Source: SCQP01 sp050747745
Lineage (GTDB): Bacteria > Acidobacteriota > Terriglobia > Terriglobales > SCQP01
Direction: 5' to 3'
Assembly (NCBI GenBank): GCA_050747745.1
Contig: JBOGKM010000109.1
Coordinates: 1 to 64,000 of the forward strand
Length of the DNA: 64,000 nt
The position numbers were made by a program, and so were the translations under genes. The notes beneath the pieces were generated by a model. The model ran no database searches and was not told where the DNA came from. It saw only the letters and a program-made list of their open reading frames with translations. Below are positions 51,040 through 60,098 of this stretch, piece by piece (position 1 is the first letter of the stretch; each line of letters starts with the position of its first letter).

Positions 51040-52047
51040 CTAAAACCGGATGCGGGCGTCCGAGCGCGGCGCCACGTGGATGGTGTCCACGAAGCGGACT
51101 TTATTCATGGTGTCGGCCATAATCAACGACTGCGTCCTCACTCCGTCGCCGAAAAAGCGCACGCCCTTCAACAGGCTGCCGCTGGTCACCCCGCAGGCCG
51201 CGAACAGAATGCTCTTGCCCGGCGCCAAATCCTCGGTGCGATACACTCGCTGCGGATCTTGAATCCCCATGCGCTCCAGCCGCTGCGCGATCTCCGGCTT
51301 GTTCACCACCAGCCGTGCCAGGATTTCTCCGTGCAGGCAGCGCATCGCCGCCGCAGTCAGCACGCCCTCCGGCGCCCCTCCGCTGCCCATCACCGCATGC
51401 ACCTCCGTGCCCCGCACCGCGGTGGCGATGCCGGCCGACAAATCGCCGTCCTGAATCAGGTGAATGCGCGCGCCGGTGGCGCGAATGTCCGCCATCAGCT
51501 TCTGGTGCCGCGGACGCTCCAGCACCACCACCACCAACTCGCTGGTGTGCCGCTCCAGCCGGCGCGCGATGGCTTCGAGATTGTCCTTTACGGGCGCGTC
51601 CAGATCCACCGCCCCGCGGCAGCTCGGCCCCACAATGATTTTTTCCATGTAGCAGTCGGGCGCGTGCAGCAGCCCTCCGGCCTCGCTCGCCGCCAGCACG
51701 GTAATCGCGCCAGGCGCGCCGGTGGCGCATAAATTGGTGCCCTCCAACGGATCGACGGCGATGTCCACCGCGGGCGCGCTCGCGCCGCCGCCGCCGATTT
51801 TTTCGCCGATGAACAGCATCGGCGCCTCGTCGCGCTCCCCCTCGCCAATCACGATCGTGCCGCGCATCCGCACCCGGTCCAGATACGCGCGCATGGTCTC
51901 GACCGCGGCCTGGTCCGAAAGGTGCGCGTTGCCCGTCCCCACGGTCCGGGCCGAGGCAATGGCGGCCTGTTCGACCACCTCCAGCATTTGCAGAGAAAGC
52001 TCTTCTTCCAAGGCGGATCGAACCTCCGGAGCGGGCGACGTTGACAT
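51040..52047 (-). CDS. glpX: Fructose-1,6-bisphosphatase class II
   Basis: 335 residues. Metal and substrate motifs are IVIGEGERDEAPML, VDIAVDPLEGTNLCA and VMGSGGAPEGVLTAAAMRC. It hydrolyses fructose 1,6-bisphosphate in gluconeogenesis. AGGAAAC precedes the ATG by 6 nt. It lies 21 nt downstream of the acyl-CoA dehydrogenase gene on the same strand. Confidence 0.95.
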   Translation of the reverse strand: MSTSPAPEVRSALEEELSLQMLEVVEQAAIASARTVGTGNAHLSDQAAVETMRAYLDRVRMRGTIVIGEGERDEAPMLFIGEKIGGGGASAPAVDIAVDPLEGTNLCATGAPGAITVLAASEAGGLLHAPDCYMEKIIVGPSCRGAVDLDAPVKDNLEAIARRLERHTSELVVVVLERPRHQKLMADIRATGARIHLIQDGDLSAGIATAVRGTEVHAVMGSGGAPEGVLTAAAMRCLHGEILARLVVNKPEIAQRLERMGIQDPQRVYRTEDLAPGKSILFAACGVTSGSLLKGVRFFGDGVRTQSLIMADTMNKVRFVDTIHVAPRSDARIRF

Positions 52048-52068
52048 GGTTGTTTCCTGTGGTGCTGC

Positions 52069-53241
52069 CTAGGCGAATGCGTCCAAACCGGTGATGCTGG
52101 CGCCCATGATCAGGGTGTGAATGTCGTGGGTGCCTTCATAAGTCTTAACCGATTCGAGGTTGACCATATGGCGGAAAATCGGGTACTCGTCGGCGATGCC
52201 ATTGGCGCCCAGAATGTCGCGCGCGGTACGCGCAACCTCAAGCGCCATGGCGGCATTGTCGCGCTTGAGCATCGAAATATGGGCGGCCGTGGCCAGTCCC
52301 TGGTCCTTGAGCCGTCCCACGTGCAGCGCCAGCAGTTGGCCGTGCGTGATGCCGGAGATCATGCCCACCAGTTTTTCCTGCACCATCTGGCGCGAGGCGA
52401 TGGGTTGACCGGCAAATTGCTTGCGGAATCCCGCGTACTGCAGCGCCGTATCGTAGCACTGCATGGCCGCACCCACCGTGCCCCAGCCGATGCCGTAGCG
52501 CGCCTGGTCCAGGCATTGCAACGCGCTCCTCAGTCCGCTCGTGCCCTCCAGCAGATTGCTGGCGGGAATGCGTACATCCTGCAGGGAAAGACTCGAAGTG
52601 ACCGAAGCGCGCAAGGAGAACTTCCCATGTATGTCTTCGGCACGGAATCCGGGCCGGTCCGTCTCCACTAAAAATCCGCGGATCCGCTCACCCTCCTCCT
52701 TGGCCCAGACCACGGCCACGTCGGCGATCGAGCCGGAGGTGATCCACATTTTCTCGCCGTTGAGGATGTATTCCTCTCCCACACGGTGGGCGTGGGTGCG
52801 CATGCCGCCGGGGTTCGACCCGAAGTCGGGTTCGGTCAGCCCGAAGCAGCCGATCTTTTCGCCTTTCTGCATGACCGGCAGCCAGTGGCGTTTCTGCTCC
52901 TCGCTGCCGAATTCGTGGATCGGCCACATCGCCAGCGAGCTATGGACGCTCACGAAGCTGCGCAGCCCGCTGTCGCCGCGTTCCAGCTCTTGCATCAGTA
53001 GGCCGTTTTCCACCTGGCTCATGCCCGCGCCGCCGTAATCGCGCATGGTTGCGCCGAAAAACCCCATGGCTGCCATCTCCGGTATCAACTCGCGCGGAAA
53101 GCGTCCCTCGCGCGCGCACTCCTCGATGATGGGAACAATGCGCTCATCCACCCAGCGCCGCGCGCTATCGCGGACCAGCCGCTCGTTTTCACTCAGCGCA
53201 TCAGCGATACGCAAAAAATCCACATCCCTGAATTTCAACAT
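52069..53241 (-). CDS. Acyl-CoA dehydrogenase, glutaryl-CoA dehydrogenase-like
   Basis: 390 residues from MLKFRDVDFLRIAD. FAD flavoprotein: CFGLTEPDFGSNPGGMRTHA and MWITSGSIADVAVVWAK are the flavin-binding loops; the catalytic glutamate is in VKTYEGTHDIHTLIMG, whose form is that of glutaryl-CoA dehydrogenases. The substrate is therefore probably glutaryl-CoA or a short-chain acyl-CoA. An upstream ATG (53283) gives a non-conserved extension and was rejected. Confidence 0.92.
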   Translation of the reverse strand: MLKFRDVDFLRIADALSENERLVRDSARRWVDERIVPIIEECAREGRFPRELIPEMAAMGFFGATMRDYGGAGMSQVENGLLMQELERGDSGLRSFVSVHSSLAMWPIHEFGSEEQKRHWLPVMQKGEKIGCFGLTEPDFGSNPGGMRTHAHRVGEEYILNGEKMWITSGSIADVAVVWAKEEGERIRGFLVETDRPGFRAEDIHGKFSLRASVTSSLSLQDVRIPASNLLEGTSGLRSALQCLDQARYGIGWGTVGAAMQCYDTALQYAGFRKQFAGQPIASRQMVQEKLVGMISGITHGQLLALHVGRLKDQGLATAAHISMLKRDNAAMALEVARTARDILGANGIADEYPIFRHMVNLESVKTYEGTHDIHTLIMGASITGLDAFA

Positions 53242-53370
53242 GCGTTGACCAAGGATTCCACTGTAGCAAAAGCCGCCCAGCATCGGCCACTCCGCACACT
53301 GGCCAGCCCGCTCTAGGAGGCTGTTGAAATAGGCTCGGAATCGCGCCGGCGGGCTGCAGCCAAGCTGGCT

Positions 53371-54111
53371 TCAGTTGCGCCAGCCGCCCGGTGGACGGCG
53401 GTCACGCTGGTTCATGTACACGTCAAATTTGCGTTGTATCTGGCGCCGCCGCCAGCGTGAGTAACCGCGCGTGATCCCCAGATTCGAGCCGCTGGCGCGC
53501 AGGTAAAGAAACGCAAACAGCATGCCGCCCAGATGCGCGAAGTGCGCAATGCCATCCGCGCCCGCGCCATGCAGCGTGAACAGGAACTCCAGCACGCCAT
53601 AGCCGAGTACCAGCCACTTCGCCTTGATCGGAATCGGCGGCAGCAGCAAAAACACTTCGCGGTCCGGAAACAGTAACCCCACCGCCATCAATATGCCGTA
53701 GATCGCCGCCGAGGCGCCGATCGTATAGCTCAACCCCGGGCTGAACCAGGCGTGCCAAAGCGCATCCACAATGCCGCCGCCAATGCCGCACACGAAATAA
53801 AGCTGGTACAGTTTGCGCGCGCCCAGCTCTTCTTCCACCCACACGCCGAACATCCACAGCGCGAACATGTTCCAGAACAAGTGGCCAAAGCTGGCGTGCA
53901 GAAACAGATAGCTGGCGAGCCGCCAAACCTCGCCCCTCATGACCAGCCCGGGCACCAGCGAGAACCATCCGGTCAGATAGGTATTCAGCCCTTGGCTGAC
54001 GAACTGCAGAATCCATACTGCCGTGGTGACGATGACCAGCACTTTCACCGCGCGGGTAAAGCCGGGAATGCTGAAGCTGTAGGTGGGCGGGGGTGTGGAT
54101 CGGGAAGCCAT
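53371..54111 (-). CDS. Rhomboid-family intramembrane serine protease
   Basis: 246 residues with six to seven membrane helices. The helix-1 loop WRLASYLFLHASFGHLFWNM (family HxxxxHxxxN) is present. The catalytic serine lies in TIGASAAIYGIL, where most family members have GASGA, and the histidine is in AHFAHLGGMLF. It probably cleaves membrane proteins; the substrate is unknown. The TATACT at 54136-54141 lies upstream of the ATG chosen here, which argues against the earlier ATG at 54150. Confidence 0.9.
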   Translation of the reverse strand: MASRSTPPPTYSFSIPGFTRAVKVLVIVTTAVWILQFVSQGLNTYLTGWFSLVPGLVMRGEVWRLASYLFLHASFGHLFWNMFALWMFGVWVEEELGARKLYQLYFVCGIGGGIVDALWHAWFSPGLSYTIGASAAIYGILMAVGLLFPDREVFLLLPPIPIKAKWLVLGYGVLEFLFTLHGAGADGIAHFAHLGGMLFAFLYLRASGSNLGITRGYSRWRRRQIQRKFDVYMNQRDRRPPGGWRN

Positions 54112-54135
54112 GATGCGAACCGCTTTGCTCTCAAC

Positions 54136-54141
54136 AGTATA
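54136..54141 (-). promoter_or_regulatory. -10-like TATACT of the rhomboid gene
   Basis: A minus-strand TATACT lies 24 nt before the preferred rhomboid ATG (54111). Confidence 0.45.
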
Positions 54142-54177
54142 GCGGGCCATCAGCCATGGTTGCTGATGCCCGGCCGC

Positions 54178-54183
54178 TACAAT
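54178..54183 (+). promoter_or_regulatory. -10-like TACAAT of the ThiF-like gene
   Basis: TACAAT ends 8 nt before the ATG at 54192, so the transcript would start on or next to the start codon. Confidence 0.5.
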
Positions 54184-54191
54184 AGAAGTGT

Positions 54192-55232
54192 ATGGCGGAT
54201 TTCGACCGCTATTCGCGCCAGTTGCTGTTTGCGCCGCTGGGCGAGGCGGGGCAAAAGCGGCTGGCTGCGGCGCGCGTGGCCGTCATCGGCTGCGGCGCGC
54301 TGGGCACGATGCAGGCCGATCTGCTGGCGCGGGCCGGGGTCGGCCACCTCCTGCTCGTGGACCGCGATTACGTCGAGGCCAGCAACCTGCAGCGGCAAAC
54401 ATTGTTCGACGAGCAGGACGCGCGCACCGCGCTCCCCAAGGCCATCGCTGCCCAGGCGCGGCTGCAGCGCGTGAACAGCTCGGTGGAAATTGAAGCCGCC
54501 GTGTGCGACCTGGAACCGGCCAACATCGGCGTCCTGCTGGCATCCAGCCAGGTGCTGCTGGATGGCACCGACAACCTGGAGACCCGCTACCTGCTCAACG
54601 ATTACGCCCTGTGGCGGGGCGTGCCCTGGATCTACGGCGCTGCCGTGGGCGCGCGGGGAATGACGTTTACGGTCGTGCCCGGCCAAACGGCGTGCCTGGC
54701 CTGCATCTTCCCCGACGCCGGGGCGGGCGCGGCGCCGGTGGCGCCCATCCAAACCTGTGACACCGCCGGCGTGCTGGGTTGGACGGTGAGCTGGGTAGCC
54801 TCGCTGCAGGTTGCCGAATGCGTGAAGTTGTTGTCCGGGTGCACGGCGGCCCTGCGCGGAACGCTGGAGACGGCGGATTTGTGGACCAACCAATACTCCC
54901 GCTTGGCCGCACCCGCGCGCGATCCGCAATGCCGTGCCTGCGCCCGGCGTGATTTCCTGCATCTGCGCGGCGAACGCCGCGCCGCGGTCACCTTGTGCGG
55001 GCGCAACGCGGTGCAGATCCATGAACACCGCCAGCGCCTCGAGCTGGGTGAGCTGGCGCACCGCCTGCAGCCGCACGGATCGGTCCACAGCAACGATTTT
55101 GCCCTGCGCTTTGTGCCCGCCACTCCCGCCGGCGTCGCACTGACGATTTTTCCCGACGGCCGCGCCCTGATTCAGGGCACCACCGAGGTCGCCTTGGCTC
55201 GCTCCCTCTACGCCCGCTTCGTCGGCGCGTAG
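54192..55232 (+). CDS. ThiF/MoeB/HesA-family E1-like adenylyltransferase
   Basis: 346 residues. RYSRQLLFAPLGEAGQKRL and VAVIGCGALGTMQADLLARA are the E1 adenylation start; DRDYVEASNLQRQTLF is the nucleotide loop and DGTDNLETRYLLND the Mg/substrate region. Paired zinc cysteines are ACLACIFP and CRACARRDF. A further about 80 residues (CGRNAVQIHEHRQRLEL to the end) form an extra C-terminal domain that is not rhodanese. The carrier protein it activates (ThiS, MoaD or other) is not encoded nearby. Confidence 0.88.
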   Translation: MADFDRYSRQLLFAPLGEAGQKRLAAARVAVIGCGALGTMQADLLARAGVGHLLLVDRDYVEASNLQRQTLFDEQDARTALPKAIAAQARLQRVNSSVEIEAAVCDLEPANIGVLLASSQVLLDGTDNLETRYLLNDYALWRGVPWIYGAAVGARGMTFTVVPGQTACLACIFPDAGAGAAPVAPIQTCDTAGVLGWTVSWVASLQVAECVKLLSGCTAALRGTLETADLWTNQYSRLAAPARDPQCRACARRDFLHLRGERRAAVTLCGRNAVQIHEHRQRLELGELAHRLQPHGSVHSNDFALRFVPATPAGVALTIFPDGRALIQGTTEVALARSLYARFVGA

Positions 55233-55241
55233 CGCCGGATT

Positions 55242-56942
55242 CTACACGTCCAGCCCAATGATCCGCATCAGCGCCAGCGCGTTGCTTTTCTGCACCACGC
55301 CGGGACGCAGGCGGTGATCGAAGCGCACGTCGCCGCCTTCGATCTGATCTTCAAAATGCAGGTTGCGCACCGCCGCGCCGCCTTCGTCGGCAATCGCGGT
55401 CAGGGCGAGGTCGTGGGTGGTGATCATGCCCAAGGTGTTGCGGCTGAGCAGCGCGCGCAGCAGCCCCTGTCCCCCGATCACACGGTCGTGGGAGTTCGTC
55501 CCTTCCAGCAGTTCGTCAAACAGGAACAGCACCGGCAGCGCGCCCCGGGTGAGGTCATAGACCTGGCGCAAGCGCAGAATCTCCGCGTAAAAACCGGATC
55601 GGCCCAACTGCAGCGAATCGCTGCTGCGCAGCCGCGTGCCCAGCATCATTGGACTGAGGCGTAAGCGCCGGGCGCGCACCGGCGCTCCCATCTGCGCCAG
55701 CACGGCGTTGAGCCCGACCGTGCGCAGCAGCGTGCTTTTGCCCGACATGTTCGAGCCCGAAATCAGCAGCACCCGCGTCTGGGAATCCATCGACACTGAG
55801 TTGCGCACGCAGCCAGCCGCCGGCAGTAGTGGATGGCCCAGCTCTTCCCCGTAAACATAAGGCGCCGCCGATTCCTCCAGCTCGGGGAAAGGATCCTCGG
55901 GGCGTTCGTAGGCCAGGCTGGCGAGCGAAAGCAGGGCCTCAAATTCGGCCACTGCATCCAGCCAGCCCGCTACCTGGGCGCCGTGGCGCCGCCGCCAGCT
56001 TTCGGCCGCGTAGGCCAGGTGCACGCTGTAGAGCAGGCCGAAATCCAACGCCTTGCCCAGCAGGCTGTCTTTGGCCTCGATCCAGTCGGCCAGCCGCGCC
56101 AGCCGGCGCAGCGCCGCCGCCGCGCCCGGCACCGCCGCGGGCAGGGATTCGACTACGCCCGCAAACAGCTTGAGACCGGCGCCGTTGGCGCCGCGCTCGG
56201 CCAACACCGGCTCCAGCTTCCGGTTCAGGCTGCCCAAAACCAGAATCTCGGCCAGCACCGCCAGAATCAGCCAGGCGAACTGGCCGGTGATGACACCGTA
56301 AACCAGCAGCGCGATCGTGCCCGCCGATAGCGCCGCCCATGCCCACCTCAGCCACAACCGCTGGAACTGCGGCCGCGCTGCCGCCCAAACGCGCAAACGC
56401 TCGGGCTGCACACTTTGGTTCAGATCTTCGCCCAGTGACGCCACCGACTCGCGCAGATTGAGCTGATCGCGCAACTCTCCCACCCGCGCCTGGCGCTGCC
56501 GCACCACCTCCGGCCCCGCCGGGGTGAGCATCCACGCCGCCAGACAGCGCTGCCCCATGCTCGTGCGCGCGGTGCAAATCAGCTCAAACAAGCTCCCGGT
56601 GCCGAACAAATCCAGATCGGAGGCGTAGGGGTGCTCTCCATCCCGAAATCGTTCACCCGTATCACCGCCGCCGCTCCAGCGGTCCTGCAGCCGCGCCAGC
56701 CCGCGCTCATAGTAGGCGGTGAGGTGTTCGGCGCGCCGGCGGGCCTGAATGACCCGGTCGTGCCCCAAGAACAACGCCACCAGCACCGCTAGCGGCAGCC
56801 AGAGCCATCCGGCGACGAACCAGTGCCGGATCAGCGAAGACCACGCCAGCCCCAGCAACACGATCAGGATAACCAGCTTGGCTACGCCCAGTTGCAGATC
56901 CCAGCGCTGCCCCCTCGCCAGAAGCACGCGCTGCCGCGTCAA
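55242..56942 (-). CDS. Membrane-anchored MutS-like ATPase
   Basis: 566 residues. The C-terminal third is a MutS ATPase domain: Walker A SGSNMSGKSTLLRTVGL, YAEILRLRQVYDL, Walker B VLFLFDELLEGTNSHDR, and MITTHDLALTA. The middle is a core-like helical domain. There is no mismatch-recognition domain. Four hydrophobic segments occur as two pairs, near residues 18-60 and 200-245, so it is membrane-bound. The start is uncertain: TTG at 56942, with plausible coding sequence (PSAAEEYPRRL) extending upstream but no standard start codon. Function unknown. Confidence 0.85.
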   Translation of the reverse strand: MTRQRVLLARGQRWDLQLGVAKLVILIVLLGLAWSSLIRHWFVAGWLWLPLAVLVALFLGHDRVIQARRRAEHLTAYYERGLARLQDRWSGGGDTGERFRDGEHPYASDLDLFGTGSLFELICTARTSMGQRCLAAWMLTPAGPEVVRQRQARVGELRDQLNLRESVASLGEDLNQSVQPERLRVWAAARPQFQRLWLRWAWAALSAGTIALLVYGVITGQFAWLILAVLAEILVLGSLNRKLEPVLAERGANGAGLKLFAGVVESLPAAVPGAAAALRRLARLADWIEAKDSLLGKALDFGLLYSVHLAYAAESWRRRHGAQVAGWLDAVAEFEALLSLASLAYERPEDPFPELEESAAPYVYGEELGHPLLPAAGCVRNSVSMDSQTRVLLISGSNMSGKSTLLRTVGLNAVLAQMGAPVRARRLRLSPMMLGTRLRSSDSLQLGRSGFYAEILRLRQVYDLTRGALPVLFLFDELLEGTNSHDRVIGGQGLLRALLSRNTLGMITTHDLALTAIADEGGAAVRNLHFEDQIEGGDVRFDHRLRPGVVQKSNALALMRIIGLDV

Positions 56943-56976
56943 ACGGCGCGGATACTCCTCGGCGGCGGAGGGTGCG

Positions 56977-57519
56977 CTAGCCAGCCACGGCCTCCGGCTG
57001 TGCCCAGTGCGGTCGCCGCGCGGCGCGGGCGATGGCGCCGGCGATCAGCGAAGCGGCGCGTTCCAGCAAGGCCTGGTCATGTTCATTGAAGGCATTGGCA
57101 TGGTCGCTGTCAATGTCGATTTCGCCCAGCGTCTGCCCGCTCTCCAGAATCGGAACTACGATTTCCGACCTCGTCGCCAGCGAGCAAGCCAGATACCGCC
57201 GGTCGGCGTGCACGTCCGGTACGATAATCGCCTCCTGTCGCTGGGCGGCGGCGCCGCAGATGCCCTGGCCCAGCGCGATGCGCTCATGTGGCGAGGGGGC
57301 GCCGGAATACGGCCCCAAATGCAATTCCTTGCCTTCCAGCAGATAGATGCCCACCCAGTGGTAGTGGGGCACGCGCGCCTTGAACATGCCCACCAGCGCG
57401 CGCATCAGCCCGGCCGCATCGCGGCCTTCGGCGACGCGCTCCAGGTCGTCGGACAAAGCTTCGACCCGGTCCAGATCCATTGCTAAGGCAATGCGGGGGG
57501 CAGAATCGGACTCAGCCAT
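56977..57519 (-). CDS. GAF-domain protein, free methionine-(R)-sulfoxide reductase-like
   Basis: 180 residues from MAESDSAPRIALAMD. A single GAF domain contains YHWVGIYLLEGKELHLGPY, GQGICGAAAQRQEAIIVPDV and ACSLATRSEIVVPI. The two cysteines (ICGAA and LACS) match active-site cysteines of fRMsr enzymes, which repair free Met-R-SO. It lies about 34 nt upstream of the MutS-like gene on the same strand. A purely sensory GAF role is the alternative. Confidence 0.85.
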   Translation of the reverse strand: MAESDSAPRIALAMDLDRVEALSDDLERVAEGRDAAGLMRALVGMFKARVPHYHWVGIYLLEGKELHLGPYSGAPSPHERIALGQGICGAAAQRQEAIIVPDVHADRRYLACSLATRSEIVVPILESGQTLGEIDIDSDHANAFNEHDQALLERAASLIAGAIARAARRPHWAQPEAVAG

Positions 57520-57751
57520 GCCTCCCATCATAGTGCGGATCGGCACCCCCCGCGCCGGGCTGGATCCCGGACCGGAGATGTGCTAATCTAGTTCTGGCGC
57601 GTGTGCCGCTGTCCGCTTTTGCCGCGCGCGATTCGAAACTTCCGGGCCGATCCCAACTCCGTGTGCAGCTCTGCTGCCAATGCAGCCAAGCAGCTCCAGT
57701 CCTCAGGACCGGGCGCGGTGCTGCCTGGGTCCGGCGCCGGCCAACAATACC

Positions 57752-59338
57752 GTGAACGAAGAAAAACTGAAAATTGCAGTCTTCATTGACTTCGACAACA
57801 TCCAAATCGGCGTCCGAAGCACGCTCAATCGCGACTTCGACCTGGCGCTGGTGCTGGAGGCGCTCAAGGAGCGCGGCGAAGTCGTAACCAAAATTGCCTA
57901 TGGGAACTGGAAACGCGCCGGCGAGCTGACTCGCACCCTCACCCAGAATGCCGTACTCATGGTCCAACGCGACCTGACCCCGCGCGGCGATAAAAATGGC
58001 GCCGATATCAACTTGGCCCTGGACGCGCTGGAAATGGCCATCAACCATTCCCACATTAACGCCTTCGTCGTGGTCGGCGGCGACAGCGACTTTATCGCCC
58101 TGGTGGAAAAACTCAAGCAGTACAACAAGGCGGTATTCGTGGTGGGCGGCCGCAGCTTTACCAGCAGCGTCCTGCAACGCAACTGCCGCGAATTTCTCGC
58201 CTATGAGAACCTGGTCGAAGCCACCTCGCCCTCCGAACGCCGGCGCGACGACGGGGGACGGCGGCGCGAAGTGTACGCGCTCGAACGCGCCGTCCCGCTG
58301 GTCTATCGTGGCCTGAAGGTGCTGGCCGAACGCGAGGTGCAGGCGCAATTGGGACTGCTGAAAAGTACTCTCATTCAGTTGGATTCCACCTTCAACGAAC
58401 GCGACTTTGGCTCCAGCTCTTTCCGCGGCTTCATGCAGAAGATGGCGGATGCACAGTTGCTGAGCGTGCGCCAGCAGGGGAATAGCTTTGTCGTCGAGCC
58501 GCTGGAACGGGAACCTCTGGGCAGCAGCGACGCCCCTGCCGCAGAAGGCGCAGAGCCGGGCAGGCCGGATATCGCCGGCGAGGGCGAAAACCAGCTGGAA
58601 TCTTACGCCCCTGCCACTGGCGGCGATATCCCGGAACCGCCGCCGCCTCCTCCTCCGCCTCCGCCTTCGCTCCCGCCTCCGCCCAGCCTCCCCAGCCTTC
58701 CCCCCGAGGAGGCGATGGAGCTGCTGCAGCGCATTCTGGCGCCCTTGCAGGGAACCAATCCCCGGCCGCTCTACTTGCGCAATGTGAAGCAGTTGCTGCG
58801 GGCTGAAGCGCCTAATTTTGACGAGCAGCAGTATGGCTTCGCCTCCATTGTGGACTTGCTCCGCGCTGGTCAGAGCCAAAACTGGCTGCGCTTGCAGCGC
58901 GACCGGCGTGGCGCTTTGCGGGTTTTCATTCCCTCCACTGGCAACGCCGCGCCCCCAGCCAACGCTGGCAACGGCGGGGCCGAGGTCGAAAGTCCGCGGG
59001 AGCCGGGCGAGATTGGCAATCGCGCCGATCCGCCCCCCCCTGCCCCCGTCTTGGATGACGATCGCCAACCCGCTTTTCCCGGGGCCGAACCCGCCGCCGC
59101 TCCCGCGCTGGTCGCCGTGAGCGCCAACGGCGCCCAACGCCGCGAGGAAGTCGAACCCTCCGATTCCCAAATTGCGGTGCTGGGTTATTACAGCGGCATT
59201 CACGGCGAAAATAACGACGAGGCCCCGCTTAGCATCGCCGCGGCCATCGCCGACGGCGGCGGCCGCAAGAAACGCGGCGCCCGCAAGCCCAAAGGCGACG
59301 GCAACTCCAACCCGCGCCGGCGCAAGCCCAAGCACTGA
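57752..59338 (+). CDS. NYN nuclease-fold protein with LOTUS/OST-HTH domains
   Basis: 528 residues from the GTG at 57752 (MNEEKLKIAVFIDFDNIQIG). Residues 5-150 are a NYN (PIN-like, LabA type) domain with IDFDN, KNGADINLALDALEM and VVGGDSDFIALV, which supply the acidic metal site. Two winged OST-HTH (LOTUS) segments follow, near residues 185-250 and 325-385, separated by a proline run at 290-320. The tail is basic (KKRGARKPKG). Such proteins are thought to act on RNA. An earlier ATG (57680) adds 24 unconserved residues. Confidence 0.85.
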   Translation: MNEEKLKIAVFIDFDNIQIGVRSTLNRDFDLALVLEALKERGEVVTKIAYGNWKRAGELTRTLTQNAVLMVQRDLTPRGDKNGADINLALDALEMAINHSHINAFVVVGGDSDFIALVEKLKQYNKAVFVVGGRSFTSSVLQRNCREFLAYENLVEATSPSERRRDDGGRRREVYALERAVPLVYRGLKVLAEREVQAQLGLLKSTLIQLDSTFNERDFGSSSFRGFMQKMADAQLLSVRQQGNSFVVEPLEREPLGSSDAPAAEGAEPGRPDIAGEGENQLESYAPATGGDIPEPPPPPPPPPPSLPPPPSLPSLPPEEAMELLQRILAPLQGTNPRPLYLRNVKQLLRAEAPNFDEQQYGFASIVDLLRAGQSQNWLRLQRDRRGALRVFIPSTGNAAPPANAGNGGAEVESPREPGEIGNRADPPPPAPVLDDDRQPAFPGAEPAAAPALVAVSANGAQRREEVEPSDSQIAVLGYYSGIHGENNDEAPLSIAAAIADGGGRKKRGARKPKGDGNSNPRRRKPKH

Positions 59339-59360
59339 GCCCGCTCCCCGCGTGAAAGTC

Positions 59361-59391
59361 AAAAAAAAGGCCGCCCCGAAGGGGCGGCCTT
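59361..59391 (-). terminator. Intrinsic terminator of the FecR-like gene (partly bidirectional)
   Basis: AAGGCCGCCCC-GAA-GGGGCGGCCTT (59367-59391) is a perfect 11-bp stem with a 3-nt loop. Read on the minus strand it is followed by eight T residues, a classic terminator, 22 nt after the FecR-like stop. On the plus strand it follows the NYN gene with only a short T run. Confidence 0.9.
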
Positions 59392-59412
59392 AATCCATTT
59401 GAAAGCCGGCTC

Positions 59413-60048
59413 CTACAGAGAAGAGGGGCTCGTTACGCAGTTGTTGCACTCGGTGGCTTGGTGAACGACAATGCCGGTCACCACGGCGGCAGCGGCGGCA
59501 ATTCCAATTGCCACCGGAACCGCTACCCCGGAACCGCCCGCGGCAGCCGCGGCCGGCATCTGGGAATCACTGAACGACACAGCCTCGCCGGCGTGAACCG
59601 TATAGCTGCTGTTGGCAGCCCTTACAGCCACGCTGCCGGCGATGTCCTCAACGTATACTTTCCCCGAAAGGTCGTACACGTTGAAGCGCGCCTGCGAAGA
59701 GGAAGGAACAACGGTGCGGGTGTTGAGAGCCACCGGCAGAAGCCCGGTCACCTTCACCAGACCATTGCTCAACCGGATTTCGGTAGCGTGATTGACGCTC
59801 TCCATCCGGAAAATTGTGTTAGACGCGGCGACCAAGCTACCGCCGGGCAGCACCACGCGGGCGCTTCCAGCAGCACTTGTCGAAACCATATCTCCGGGCA
59901 CAATCGCCGAGCCGGCGGCGATCGGTTGGCCATTTACGGCCACCGAACCTGCCATCGGACTCAGAATTGCTCCGGTGGTTCCGAACAGGGGCAGGCACGC
60001 CACAGCAGCGACCAGACCCATCGCCATAAGCAAACGGCGAAAGTTCAT
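59413..60048 (-). CDS. Secreted FecR-domain-like protein
   Basis: 211 residues. A signal peptide (MAMGLVAAVACLPLFGTTGA) precedes a FecR-type beta domain: GSVAVNGQPIAAGSAIVPGD, ARVVLPGGSLVAASNTIF and IRLSNGLVKV. A second hydrophobic stretch near the C-terminus (GVAVPVAIGIAAAAAVVTGI) is followed by a short tail with CNNC. It may be membrane-tethered outside the cytoplasm; function unknown. It has a strong AAGGAGG ribosome-binding site 6 nt before the ATG, its own promoter and its own terminator, so it is a monocistronic unit. Confidence 0.8.
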   Translation of the reverse strand: MNFRRLLMAMGLVAAVACLPLFGTTGAILSPMAGSVAVNGQPIAAGSAIVPGDMVSTSAAGSARVVLPGGSLVAASNTIFRMESVNHATEIRLSNGLVKVTGLLPVALNTRTVVPSSSQARFNVYDLSGKVYVEDIAGSVAVRAANSSYTVHAGEAVSFSDSQMPAAAAAGGSGVAVPVAIGIAAAAAVVTGIVVHQATECNNCVTSPSSL

Positions 60049-60098
60049 CAGAAACCTCCTTACATCTGCGGGCAGAAGCTACAGCACTACCGCTTACG

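Noticed and set aside
58636..58700. Run of CCN triplets, possible simple repeat
   Set aside because: It encodes the proline linker of the NYN-LOTUS protein and needs no separate explanation.
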